A DNA stretch of 64,000 nt. Origin: Dyella subtropica. Its GTDB lineage: Bacteria; Pseudomonadota; Gammaproteobacteria; Xanthomonadales; Rhodanobacteraceae. The stretch spans positions 1 through 64,000 of the forward strand of contig NZ_JAPDPD010000016.1 in NCBI RefSeq assembly GCF_026283965.1, given 5' to 3'. The notes beneath the pieces are model-generated. The model was not told where the DNA came from and did no database searches. It saw nothing but the letters and a program-made list of their open reading frames with translations. Below are positions 20,102 to 28,027 of the stretch, in pieces (position 1 is the stretch's first letter; every line of letters begins with the position of its first letter). Position numbers and translations under genes: made by a program.

Positions 20102-21103
20102 ATGGCATACCACGCCGAACGGACCAGGCTGGGCTCCCATGAGATCGTCGTCCTGCACGATCCGGTACGTGGCCGGCGCGTGCGCGTCGCACAGCGCGGC
20201 GCCACGGTGATCAGCCTGGAGCAGACGCTGGGCCAGCAGTCGTACGACCTTGCGGACGGCTACCGCGACGCGGCCGAACTGGATAGCCGTCCCAGTTCCC
20301 GTTTCGCCATCATGGCGCCCTTCGCCAATCGCATCGCCGATGCGCGCTATACGTTCGATGGCCGGGCGCACGACCTGCAGCCTGGTGTGGAAGGTGCGCA
20401 GCGCGCTGCCCGGCACGGTTTCGTGCGCGGCGTGGATTTCGATGTCGTCGCAGTAGCCGCGGACGAGCAGGCCGCACGTGCCAGCTTCACCACGTCAGCG
20501 ATCCGCCCGGGCGTGCATCCGGGCTATCCCTACGCGATCGACCTGACGGTGAGTTACACGCTGGACGCCCATGGCCTCGCGCTGGAGGCGCGCATGCGCA
20601 ATGTCGGCGAGCAGGCGGCACCCTGCTTCTTCGGTTGGCATCCCTACTTCCGCTTGGGCGCTACGCCGATGGACAGCTGGGAGCTAGAGATTCCCGCCGA
20701 CATGCTGGTGCGCACCGACGCCGACTACATCCCGCTGCAGGGCGCGGCGGCTTATGGACGGATGGACGATGTGCCTGCGTTGGATTTCCGTCGATCGCAG
20801 CGGATCGACGGGCGCGAGATCAACCATGCCTATGCGGCGTTGCGGCGCGATGCCGACGGCCGGGTCCGCACCCGCCTGCGCGATCCGGCCAGCGGACTCG
20901 GCATCGCCGTGTGGCAGGAGTCCGGCGTGATGCTGGCGTTTACCGCCGACACGGTGACGCGCGACGTGCGCGGCTCGATAGCACTGGAGCCGATGGAGAG
21001 CTGGTCCGACGCGTTCAACCGCCCTGATTGCGCCGAGGCGATTCGCCTGGAGCCGGGCGCCGAGCGAAGCTTCCTCTGTGGTGTGGAGATCGAGTTGCCA
21101 TGA
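20102..21103 (+). CDS. aldose 1-epimerase family protein
   Basis: A 333-residue galactose-mutarotase-like enzyme that would interconvert the anomers of a sugar. Family landmarks include FANRIADARYTFDGR near residue 80, a catalytic-type His in ARHGFVRG, GWHPYFRLG near residue 180, and SIALEPMESWSDAFN at the C terminus. No signal peptide, so cytoplasmic. Its substrate may differ from galactose. The stop overlaps the next start by four bases (ATGA). Confidence 0.88.
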   Translation: MAYHAERTRLGSHEIVVLHDPVRGRRVRVAQRGATVISLEQTLGQQSYDLADGYRDAAELDSRPSSRFAIMAPFANRIADARYTFDGRAHDLQPGVEGAQRAARHGFVRGVDFDVVAVAADEQAARASFTTSAIRPGVHPGYPYAIDLTVSYTLDAHGLALEARMRNVGEQAAPCFFGWHPYFRLGATPMDSWELEIPADMLVRTDADYIPLQGAAAYGRMDDVPALDFRRSQRIDGREINHAYAALRRDADGRVRTRLRDPASGLGIAVWQESGVMLAFTADTVTRDVRGSIALEPMESWSDAFNRPDCAEAIRLEPGAERSFLCGVEIELP

Positions 21104-21144
21104 GTACAGACCTAATGAGTGCAGACCTAATGAGATCTGGCCTA
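21100..21144 (+). repeat. three imperfect tandem 15-base repeats at a gene start
   Basis: Units ATGAGTACAGACCTA, ATGAGTGCAGACCTA and ATGAGATCTGGCCTA follow one another. The first two differ at one base. They give three possible in-frame start codons for the threonine dehydratase-like gene, which would allow copy number changes by slippage. Confidence 0.8.
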
Positions 21145-22095
21145 TTGAGAGCGGGCCTGCCCAGTTTCGAACAGATCTGCGATGCCGCCGCGCGCATCGC
21201 CCCGTATGCCACGGTGACGCCGGTGCTGCGCAGCGCGCGCCTGGATGCGCTGGTGGGTGCGGAGCTGCATTTCAAATGCGAGAACCTGCAGCGCGGCGGT
21301 GCCTTCAAATTCCGCGGAGCATGCAATGCCGTGTGGTCGCTGGACGATGCGCAGGCGGCGCGCGGCGTGGTGACGCATTCCTCCGGCAACCATGGCAACG
21401 CCTTGGCGATGGCAGCGGCCACACGAGGGATTTCCGCGCACGTGGTAGTGCCCGAGGGCGCGGTGCGTGCCAAGCTGGAAGCGATCGAACAGGCTGGCGC
21501 GGTGCTGCATCGTTGTGCACCCACGCAGGCCGCGCGCGAAGCGATGGCCGCCGAAGTACAACGACAGACCGGCAGCGAGCTGGTGCATCCCTATGCCGAT
21601 GCGCGCGTGATGGCCGGGCAGGGCACGCTGGTGTTGGAGCTGATGCGCCAGGTCGAGGCATTGGATGCGTTGATCACGCCGGTGGGTGGCGGCGGCCTGG
21701 CTTCCGGTTGTGCGATTGCCGCACACGGCATCGATCCGGCGCTGGCTCTGTTTGGCGCGGAGCCACTTGGTGCCTCCGACGCGGCACAATCGTTGGCGCG
21801 TGGCGCGCGCATCGAGGCGTTCACTGCCGACACCATATGCGACGGCCTACGCGCTTTGATTGGCGAGCCCAACTTCGAAGCGCTACGCAGTCATCGCACG
21901 CAAGTCATCACGGTGAGCGACGAGGAAACGATTGCTGCCATGAAGCTGCTATGGCGCGAACTGAAGCAGGTGGTGGAGGTGTCCAGCGCTACCGTGTTCG
22001 CCGCGGTGCTGAAACAGCGCGAGCATTTTGCTGGCCGTCGCGTCGGGCTGGTGCTCACCGGCGGCAATGTGGATCTCGACGCACTGCCTTGGTGA
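21100..22095 (+). CDS. threonine dehydratase/serine racemase-type PLP enzyme
   Basis: A 331-residue fold-type II PLP enzyme related to catabolic threonine dehydratase and serine racemase. The Schiff-base lysine is in FKFRG (Lys70), the substrate loop is SSGNHGN (94-100), and the phosphate-binding glycine loop is VGGGGLASG. No C-terminal ACT domains, unlike the biosynthetic IlvA at 53018. It probably deaminates L-threonine or L-serine, or racemises serine. The N terminus (MSTDLMSADLMRSGLLRAGL) comes from a threefold 15-base repeat, each unit starting with ATG, so the true start is one of three. Translationally coupled to the epimerase gene. Confidence 0.88.
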   Translation: MSTDLMSADLMRSGLLRAGLPSFEQICDAAARIAPYATVTPVLRSARLDALVGAELHFKCENLQRGGAFKFRGACNAVWSLDDAQAARGVVTHSSGNHGNALAMAAATRGISAHVVVPEGAVRAKLEAIEQAGAVLHRCAPTQAAREAMAAEVQRQTGSELVHPYADARVMAGQGTLVLELMRQVEALDALITPVGGGGLASGCAIAAHGIDPALALFGAEPLGASDAAQSLARGARIEAFTADTICDGLRALIGEPNFEALRSHRTQVITVSDEETIAAMKLLWRELKQVVEVSSATVFAAVLKQREHFAGRRVGLVLTGGNVDLDALPW

Positions 22096-22125
22096 AGTGT
22101 GACGCGACGTTGGGGTTTGCCGCGC

Positions 22126-23028
22126 TTACGCCAACCCGCGACGCAACTTCAGGCCGCTTACCGCCATCAAGCCAAGCAACACGAACACGATGCCCAGTGC
22201 CTCCATCGAAGTCGGCTGCTCATGCAGGATCGCCCACGCCAGCAGCACGCTGACAATGGGTACGCCGAGGCTGGACAGGCTGGCCACGGCGGTCGGCAAG
22301 CGCCGCAACACCATCAGCCAAAGGCCCCAGGCCACGCTGGATGCAAGCACCACGCTGTAGGTGAGACCGCCAATGAAATCCCAGCTCCACTCGATCGGAC
22401 GCTGCGGTATCCCTAACGCGGGCACGCAGAGCGCCAACGCACCGAACAGCATCTGCCACGCTGTGAGGTTAAGCGGCGAAGGGGCGTGCCGGAGAAACAT
22501 GCGTTTGCTCAATACCGTGCCCATCGCCCATGCGCCACCCGCGGCGATCGCCAGCAAGGTGCTGCTGCCGCTGCCCAGCCCGCGCCATGGTTCGATGATG
22601 CAAAGCAAGCCAACCGCTGCCAATCCCATGCCCAGCCAATGCCGCGCCGTCGGCTTCTCGCGCAGAATCGCCCACGCCAGCAGCACCGCCCAGAACGGCA
22701 TGGTGTAAGCCAGCAGCGCGACGTGCCCGGCGCCACCTTCGACCAAGGCCCATTGCCCCAGCCCCTGGAAAGCAGCGGTCTGACACAGGCCGATCAGCAC
22801 CGTGGGCAGCAACGGTGGTGGGCGCAGCGATTGCCGCGTCGCCAGCAACACGGCGAACAACACCAGCGCACCGAGTACATAGCGCAGGGCAGCGAACTGG
22901 AACGGGCTCGCATGCTGCAGCACCTGTTTCATCACCACCCAGCTATAGGCCCAGATCAGGATGGTGACGAGCATGGCGGCCACGGCACCGCGTTGGGACG
23001 AATGAGAAGGCATGGTGTTCGCAGTCAA
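22126..23028 (-). CDS. EamA/DMT family transporter
   Basis: A 300-residue inner-membrane permease of the drug/metabolite transporter superfamily with ten predicted helices in two EamA repeats. Typical parts are LIWAYSWVVMKQVLQHASP at the N terminus and the second-repeat block LGVPIVSVLLAWAILHEQPT. EamA proteins export amino acids, nucleosides or other metabolites; the substrate cannot be told. An alternative start (MPSHSS) lies five codons in. It converges on the threonine dehydratase-like gene across 30 bases. Amino-acid export would suit that neighbour but is a guess. Confidence 0.9.
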   Translation of the reverse strand: MTANTMPSHSSQRGAVAAMLVTILIWAYSWVVMKQVLQHASPFQFAALRYVLGALVLFAVLLATRQSLRPPPLLPTVLIGLCQTAAFQGLGQWALVEGGAGHVALLAYTMPFWAVLLAWAILREKPTARHWLGMGLAAVGLLCIIEPWRGLGSGSSTLLAIAAGGAWAMGTVLSKRMFLRHAPSPLNLTAWQMLFGALALCVPALGIPQRPIEWSWDFIGGLTYSVVLASSVAWGLWLMVLRRLPTAVASLSSLGVPIVSVLLAWAILHEQPTSMEALGIVFVLLGLMAVSGLKLRRGLA

Positions 23029-23370
23029 AGATGAAATCTGAGGTCCGGCTGCGCCTGCCGTGCTTCATCGGATGACGCGGCGCCAAGGGAGCGGAGCAAG
23101 CTTACAGGGCGAAGGCCGATGGTGGATCGATGCCGATTCGTGCTCTTCCTTAAGCCACGCGGAGATCGTCATAGAAGCGCACGGCACACCACGTCAGGAA
23201 ATGTTGAGCAGGCTCTCGGGTGAAGGAGATACGCATCCCAAGTCGGGAGCCGTCCATTGTGACGTCCACACGTCATTTGCATTTCTAGATCATCGTCACA
23301 ATTCAATCGTGCCGCTTGTTTCATCGTGCTCGGCACAATTTGTTTGCCAGCATCGACCACAGGGGGGCCA
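23029..23370. other. 342-base intergenic region with a dyad operator
   Basis: No gene is seen. TGACG-tccaca-CGTCA at 23260-23275 is a perfect 5-bp dyad in a stretch that becomes AT-rich towards the plus-strand ACT-V4R gene. It is a plausible regulator site for that gene (inference). The CGGCAC...TTTGCC sequence near 23331 resembles a sigma-54 promoter but has spacing two bases too long. Confidence 0.4.
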
Positions 23371-24120
23371 ATGATCGAGCTGGAGATGCAGATCCTTTCG
23401 GATCGTCGCGAAGGATTGCTGGTGGAACTGGGCCGTTTGGTCGTCGCCAACGGCTTTACCTTGCTACGTCAACGCCTATCCCAGGACAGCAAGGGCACTT
23501 GGCTGGTGATGATCGTGCGCGGGCCGGCCGAGCGCCAGCTTGTGCTCGAAGAAGCGCTGGCCACGCACAACCGTGTATTGAGCTTCGAAGCGGCGCTTGC
23601 GGAACGTGACGCACTGCCGGCTCCATCCAGTCCAGTAGCGAGACTTTTGGCGGCGGAAGCCATCGCGCCCGCTGCCGGACCGGATGTGCGCCAGGTCGAG
23701 AGCACGCTGCCGCAGCTGGCGCACGACTATCCCAAGATCTATCCGTGGCTGATCACACTTGAGCACGCTGTGGCTGCGGATGCCCGCGAGGCCTCCCTGC
23801 AGCTGGCCGGGCGACGTACGGGTGCCTGGGTATACAAGCGCGACTATGCCATGGGCGCCAAGCTCGGCTTGGCGGATGCGATCAAACGCATCGCCATGCC
23901 AGCACTGCGCGAACTGGCCACCGTCGATTGGCGCGACGGGCAATTGCATATCCAGAACAGTCCACTGTGTTCGCCTGGCGGTGATTCCGGCTGCCGTTTT
24001 TTCAGTGGTTATCTCGAAGGCGTGCTCGGCGGCTCCGTGGCGCCACAGACCGTGTTCGCGCGCAGCCTCTATTGCCGCAGCACCGGCGCGGTGAACTGCA
24101 TCCTGGAGATCTCGCATTAG
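23371..24120 (+). CDS. ACT-like plus V4R domain protein
   Basis: A 249-residue soluble protein. Residues 1-75 resemble an ACT-type small-molecule domain (MIELEMQILSDRREGLLVEL with an alternating strand pattern). The C-terminal ~120 residues are a V4R (4-vinyl reductase) domain, which binds small hydrophobic ligands or metals: conserved Cys and Gly residues appear in SPLCSPGGDSGCRFFSGYLE and RSLYCRSTGAVNCILEI. It lacks the DNA-binding domain of XylR/DmpR-type V4R regulators. Start 23371 follows AGGGGGG; an in-frame ATG at 23326 has no such site. Role unknown, likely ligand sensing. Confidence 0.75.
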   Translation: MIELEMQILSDRREGLLVELGRLVVANGFTLLRQRLSQDSKGTWLVMIVRGPAERQLVLEEALATHNRVLSFEAALAERDALPAPSSPVARLLAAEAIAPAAGPDVRQVESTLPQLAHDYPKIYPWLITLEHAVAADAREASLQLAGRRTGAWVYKRDYAMGAKLGLADAIKRIAMPALRELATVDWRDGQLHIQNSPLCSPGGDSGCRFFSGYLEGVLGGSVAPQTVFARSLYCRSTGAVNCILEISH

Positions 24121-24278
24121 GCGTCGTTCTCCGTCGTCGGCTCACGACCCATACCGCCCACGGCGATCGATTCCAAGAGCCTGTTTCCGGCCTGGCTCGC
24201 ATCAAGGCACGACCGACGCGTCCGCCGGCAGCCAAACCTACGCTCGACTGACTTCCACGTGATTTAAGGAGGAGTGCC

Positions 24279-25022
24279 ATGCCTGCCCATCAGAGCTACA
24301 ACCTGCTGTTGGTCATCCTTTCGTACGCAATTTCGGTGCTCGGTTCCTTCACCGCCCTGCAATTGGCCGTGGTCATCCCGCTCGCGCAGACCAGCGGCCA
24401 ACGCACCGCCGCCATCCTGGCAGCAGGCGCGGCCATGGGCGTGGGCGCGATCTGGGCCATGCACTTCATCGCCATGCTGGCCTGCGACATGGGCATGCCG
24501 GTGACGTACGACCTCTCCTTCACCGCGCTGTCCGCGGTGCTCGCTTTCGGCGCCTGCTCGCTCGGACTGGCCATCGCCAGCAGCGGCACATTCAGCTGGT
24601 CCAAGCTAGTCGCCGCCGGCATCTGCATGGGTCTGGGCGTGACCGGCATGCATTACCTGGGCATGGCCGCAGTGATGATGGGCGCCTTTATCAGCTACGA
24701 CATGAGCCTGGTGATGGCTTCGATGGCAATCGCCATCGTGGCGTCGATCGTCGCCCTGTGGCTCGCCTTCAACCTGCGCGGCCCGCTGCAGATGACAGGC
24801 AGCGCGTTAGTGATGGGTGTGGCGGTGTGCGGTATGCACTACACCGGTATGGCCGCGGTGAACATGGACGACAACGGCGGGCAGCTGCCTGCGAACTATG
24901 CGAGCGGCCTGCGCGGCGACAACCTGGGCCTGAGCATCTTCGCCGTGGTGTTGGTGCTGCTGGCGATGGTGCTGATGCTCAACTATCTCCGCCAGCGCCG
25001 GCGGGCGATGATCAGCATCTGA
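24279..25022 (+). CDS. stand-alone MHYT-domain membrane protein
   Basis: A 247-residue inner-membrane protein with seven predicted helices and the three MHYT motifs MHFIAML, MHYLGMA and MHYTGMA. The family was proposed to bind copper and sense O2, CO or NO. Most MHYT proteins are fused to GGDEF, EAL or histidine kinase domains; this one has no output domain and ends RQRRRAMISI in the cytoplasm. A strong ribosome site (AAGGAGGAG) precedes the ATG. It follows the V4R gene by 158 bases. Confidence 0.9.
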   Translation: MPAHQSYNLLLVILSYAISVLGSFTALQLAVVIPLAQTSGQRTAAILAAGAAMGVGAIWAMHFIAMLACDMGMPVTYDLSFTALSAVLAFGACSLGLAIASSGTFSWSKLVAAGICMGLGVTGMHYLGMAAVMMGAFISYDMSLVMASMAIAIVASIVALWLAFNLRGPLQMTGSALVMGVAVCGMHYTGMAAVNMDDNGGQLPANYASGLRGDNLGLSIFAVVLVLLAMVLMLNYLRQRRRAMISI

Positions 25023-25105
25023 TTCCGCCCCCTCCCCAGCGTCCGGCAGGGGAGGGATGGAGCGGTTGGCGCTATGCTGCGGCCTTCCCGCCGGAGCCGC
25101 TCCCG

Positions 25106-25681
25106 ATGAAGCCAGTCACCCGATGCAGTTGGGCCAATAGCAGTGACATCGAGCGCGACTACCACGACATCGAATGGGGCGTGCCGCTGCATGACGATCG
25201 CGGCCTGTTCGAATTCCTGATCCTGGAAGGCGCGCAGGCCGGCCTGTCCTGGCGCACCGTGCTGGCCAAGCGCGAGCGCTATCGTGAAGTGTTCCATCAG
25301 TTCGACATCGCCAGCGTTGCCGGGATGAAGGGCAGCGAGCTGGAAAAGTTGCTGCTCGATCCGGGCATCATCCGCAACCGCCTCAAGATCAGCGCCGCGC
25401 GCGACAACGCGCTCGCCTCACTCAAAGTGATCGAGGAGTTCGGCAGCCTCGACGCCTACCTGTGGTCCTTCGTCGGCGGCAAGCCTGTACTCAACGGCTG
25501 GAGCGACCGCGGCCAGGTGCCGGCCAGCACGCCGCTATCCGATCGCATGAGCAAGGATCTAAAAAAGCGCGGCTTCCGTTTCGTCGGTACCACCATCTGC
25601 TACGCCTTCATGCAAGCCACCGGCATGGTCAATGACCACATCGCCACCTGCTTCCGCCACAAGGCTAGCGCAGGCAAGTAA
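25106..25681 (+). CDS. tag: DNA-3-methyladenine glycosylase I
   Basis: A 191-residue base-excision repair enzyme that removes 3-methyladenine from DNA. The N-terminal RCSW (Cys7) and YHDIEWGVP (His20) match zinc- and base-pocket-binding residues of Tag, and the C-terminal HIATCFRH supplies the second His/Cys pair. The start at 25106 is the conserved Tag start; the longer frame upstream runs through the MHYT gene. The last ~280 bases of the gene are part of a 355-bp tandem duplication whose second copy follows directly. Confidence 0.95.
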   Translation: MKPVTRCSWANSSDIERDYHDIEWGVPLHDDRGLFEFLILEGAQAGLSWRTVLAKRERYREVFHQFDIASVAGMKGSELEKLLLDPGIIRNRLKISAARDNALASLKVIEEFGSLDAYLWSFVGGKPVLNGWSDRGQVPASTPLSDRMSKDLKKRGFRFVGTTICYAFMQATGMVNDHIATCFRHKASAGK

Positions 25682-26111
25682 CGGCAGGGGCTATTCGGCG
25701 CTGGTTGCAGCACCCGTAGCTGCTCTTTGGCCTGCTCGTTGGAGGGATTCAGCTATCGACAACGCGCTCGCCTCACTCAAAGTGATCGAGGAGTTCGGCA
25801 GCCTCGACGCCTACCTGTGGTCCTTCGTCGGCGGCAAGCCTGTACTCAACGGCTGGAGCGACCGCGGCCAGGTGCCGGCCAGCACGCCGCTATCCGATCG
25901 CATGAGCAAGGATCTAAAAAAGCGCGGCTTCCGTTTCGTCGGTACCACCATCTGCTACGCCTTCATGCAAGCCACCGGCATGGTCAATGACCACATCGCC
26001 ACCTGCTTCCGCCACAAGGCTGGCGCAGGCAAGTAACGGCAAGGGCTATTCGGCGCTGGTTGCAGCACCCGTAGCCGCTCTTTGGCCTGCTCGTTGGAGG
26101 GATTCAGCTAT
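25402..26111 (+). repeat. 355-bp tandem duplication
   Basis: Copy 1 (25402-25756) and copy 2 (25757-26111) lie head to tail and are nearly identical; I count three differences, all near or after the tag stop codon. The unit covers the last 93 codons of tag and 75 bases of 3' flank. The near identity suggests a recent event. Confidence 0.95.
25757..26036 (+). pseudogene. duplicated 3' fragment of tag
   Basis: The second copy of the tandem duplication carries the last ~92 codons of tag in an open frame, identical to the intact gene except Ser-to-Gly four residues before the end (KAGAGK for KASAGK). It lacks the N-terminal half, including the zinc cysteine and YHDIEWG motif, so it cannot make active Tag. 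A start in the flank at 25632 would overlap the end of tag in another frame before joining. Best read as debris. Confidence 0.85.
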
Positions 26112-26263
26112 AGCGAGCGCTGGTCGCTAGCGGTGGCCTGCGGTTTATCACCGAGCGCTTCATAACCTTCGGCGAGGCTGTCGTAGACATTGACGCTCGC
26201 GGGATGCAGTTCGGTGTTGAGTTTGAACACATCGACGGCGCGCTCCTTCTCACCCTGCGCCAT
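26108..26263 (-). pseudogene. TPR-like C-terminal fragment
   Basis: A 51-codon minus-strand frame reads MAQGEKERAVDVFKLNTELH, then PASVNVYDSLAEGYEALGDK. This is a tetratricopeptide unit like the C-terminal TPR of some exported serine hydrolases (the KLN-hydrophobic-P-S-NVYDSLGEAY pattern). The upstream part of such a gene is absent; the neighbouring bases belong to the ArsR gene. Its last codons and stop fall at the end of the tag duplication, so the same rearrangement may have cut off the rest. Fragment identity is inference from pattern. Confidence 0.6.
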
Positions 26264-26282
26264 TTAAGCGTTGCGAAGGCTC

Positions 26283-26609
26283 TTAAGAGGAGCTGCGCGC
26301 GACCGTCGTCCGGCGCTTTCGTGGCCCGCAGTAAGCGTCGTGCAGGGCTTGCAGCACGCCAAGGGCGGGGCTGGGCTGTAGGGAGTAGAACACGGCCTGG
26401 GCTTGCCGGCGCGTATCGACCAGTGCCGCTTCGCGCAGCACGGCCAGATGCTGGGACAGTGCCGACATCGACAGCCCTGACAGCTCCTGCAGTTCGGACA
26501 CGGGCGCCTCGCCTTCCACGAGCCGGCACAGCACCAGCAATCGCGTGGGGTGGGCTAGCGACTTCAGCAGGCCGGCAGCATCGTCCGCGTGCCTGGCCAT
26601 CGCAGCCAT
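26283..26609 (-). CDS. bigR: BigR/SqrR-like ArsR-family persulfide-responsive repressor
   Basis: A 108-residue winged-helix ArsR-family repressor. The HTH is LQELSGLSMSALSQHLAVLREAA, followed by the wing VDTRRQAQAVFYSL. Two cysteines, Cys28 in LLVLCRLVEGE and Cys94 in HDAYCG, are placed like the redox pair of BigR and SqrR that forms a di- or polysulfide link on exposure to reactive sulfur. Divergent from a persulfide dioxygenase and two YeeE/YedE genes, the usual BigR regulon, across two dyads. The ATG at 26609 lacks a clear ribosome site; a GTG further upstream is possible. The name is by context and motif. Confidence 0.78.
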   Translation of the reverse strand: MAAMARHADDAAGLLKSLAHPTRLLVLCRLVEGEAPVSELQELSGLSMSALSQHLAVLREAALVDTRRQAQAVFYSLQPSPALGVLQALHDAYCGPRKRRTTVARSSS

Positions 26610-26670
26610 GTTGGCCGCTGTTGCGGCGGCGGATGTTCTTGAGCGGGTGGTCACCGGCTTGACTTTGAAT

Positions 26671-26700
26671 TTAGACAATTCTAATTTAGCAATTTCTAAA
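26671..26700. promoter_or_regulatory. BigR-type operator and promoter
   Basis: Two AT-rich dyads sit side by side in the divergent gap: TTAGA-caat-TCTAA (26671-26684) and TTTAG-caattt-CTAAA (26685-26700). The second ends two bases before the hydrolase ATG. TTGACT at 26659-26664 with TCTAAT at 26680-26685 (15-base spacing) is a possible promoter overlapped by the dyads, as expected for repression. BigR boxes of other species have the same TTTAG...CTAAA form from memory. Confidence 0.7.
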
Positions 26701-26702
26701 AT

Positions 26703-27608
26703 ATGACGCAAGGCCAAGCCGTGACGCAGCCAAACCGATCGCATCACGAAGTGAAAGCGTTCTTCCACGCCGCCACCAGCACGTTCACCTATGTCGTCCA
26801 TGAAGGACGGGCTGCCGTGGTCATCGATCCAGTGCTGGACTATGACGCCATAGCCGCGCATACCTCGACCGCATCCGCGGACGCGGTAGTCGACTATGTG
26901 CGTGAGCATCGTTTGACGGTGGAGTGGATCCTCGAAACGCATGCGCACGCCGACCACCTCAGCGCCGGTGACCATTTGCGCGATGTGTTCGGCGCGCGGT
27001 TGGCCATCGGCCACGGCATCGTCGGCGTTCAGAAGCGTTTCAAGACGCTGTTCGGACTGGGCGAGGATTTCACGCCCGATGGCGGCCAGTTCGACCAACT
27101 GCTACACGATGGCGACGTGCTGCACGCCGGCGTACTGGAGATCCGCGTGATAGCGACGCCAGGTCATACGGATGACAGCCTGACCTACTTGATCGGCGAT
27201 GCCGCCTTCATCGGCGACACCTTGTTCGCCCCCGAGACCGGCACGGCGCGCTGCGACTTCCCCGGCGGCGATGCGGGGCAGCTCTATGCCTCCATCCAGA
27301 AGATCCTGGCATTGCCTGCCGACACCCGGTTGTTCCTTTGTCACGACTATCCACCCCCGTCGCGGGGAGCGCCGCAGGCCGAATGCAGCATCGATGCGCA
27401 GCTGCAGGAAAATGTGCACGTGAAGCGCGGCGTGGGCGAAGCCGACTTTGTCGCCATGCGCACCGCGCGCGATGCGACGCTGGCGCCGCCGCGCCTGGTG
27501 TTGCCGGCCTTGCAGGTAAACATCCGCGCCGGCCGTTTGCCGCCGCCCGATAGCGACGGCGTTCGCTACCTGCGCCTGCCGCTCAACCGCTTCGGGCACA
27601 AGTCATGA
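26703..27608 (+). CDS. blh: MBL-fold persulfide dioxygenase-like hydrolase (Blh/ETHE1-like)
   Basis: A 301-residue metallo-beta-lactamase-fold enzyme. The metal motif HAHADH (His80, His82, Asp84, His85) is followed by later ligands in GHTDDS and CHDYPP. Like Blh and ETHE1 it is likely an iron persulfide dioxygenase, oxidising glutathione persulfide to sulfite, although no rhodanese domain is fused. First gene of a three-gene operon with two YeeE/YedE proteins under a BigR-like repressor, a layout known for H2S detoxification. The start lies directly after the operator, giving a very short 5' leader. Confidence 0.85.
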   Translation: MTQGQAVTQPNRSHHEVKAFFHAATSTFTYVVHEGRAAVVIDPVLDYDAIAAHTSTASADAVVDYVREHRLTVEWILETHAHADHLSAGDHLRDVFGARLAIGHGIVGVQKRFKTLFGLGEDFTPDGGQFDQLLHDGDVLHAGVLEIRVIATPGHTDDSLTYLIGDAAFIGDTLFAPETGTARCDFPGGDAGQLYASIQKILALPADTRLFLCHDYPPPSRGAPQAECSIDAQLQENVHVKRGVGEADFVAMRTARDATLAPPRLVLPALQVNIRAGRLPPPDSDGVRYLRLPLNRFGHKS

Positions 27609-28027
27609 ACATGTGGCTGTCCGGGCTGGCGGGTGGCGTGTTGATCGGTCTATCCGCCACCTTGTTGCTGTGGCTCAACGGGCGCATTGCCGGCATCAGC
27701 GGCATCACCTTCGGCCTGGCGGATGCACCGAAGGCGGAGCGAGGGTGGCGCGTCGCGTTTCTGCTTGGCCTGGTGCTTGCGGGCGGGCTGGCGATGCATT
27801 TGTTGCCGCACATCGCACCGCGCGAAAATTATCCGCGCATGGCGCTGATCGTCGCTGGCGTGCTGGTGGGCGTCGGCACCAGCATGGGCAGCGGCTGCAC
27901 CAGCGGGCATGGTGTTTGCGGGCTGGGGCGCTTCTCCAAGCGCTCGTTGGCCGCCGTGCTGACCTTCATGGCGACGGCCTTCATCACGGTATACCTGCTG
28001 CGCCACGTGTTGGGAGCGGTGGCATGA
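27605..28027 (+). CDS. YeeE/YedE family transporter subunit (first half)
   Basis: A 140-residue membrane protein with four predicted helices, one half of a split YeeE/YedE (TsuA-like) sulfur-compound transporter. Cys98 in MGSGCTSGHGVCG and Cys105 match the conserved cysteines on the conduction path of thiosulfate transporters. It overlaps the hydrolase and the second half-gene by four bases each, indicating a tight operon. Likely moves a reduced sulfur species such as thiosulfate or persulfide-derived sulfur; the direction is not known. Confidence 0.85.
   Translation: MNMWLSGLAGGVLIGLSATLLLWLNGRIAGISGITFGLADAPKAERGWRVAFLLGLVLAGGLAMHLLPHIAPRENYPRMALIVAGVLVGVGTSMGSGCTSGHGVCGLGRFSKRSLAAVLTFMATAFITVYLLRHVLGAVA

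Noticed and set aside
23331-23350. Sigma-54-like CGGCAC...TTTGCC upstream of the ACT-V4R gene
   Set aside because: The spacing between the GG and GC elements is two bases too long for sigma-54.
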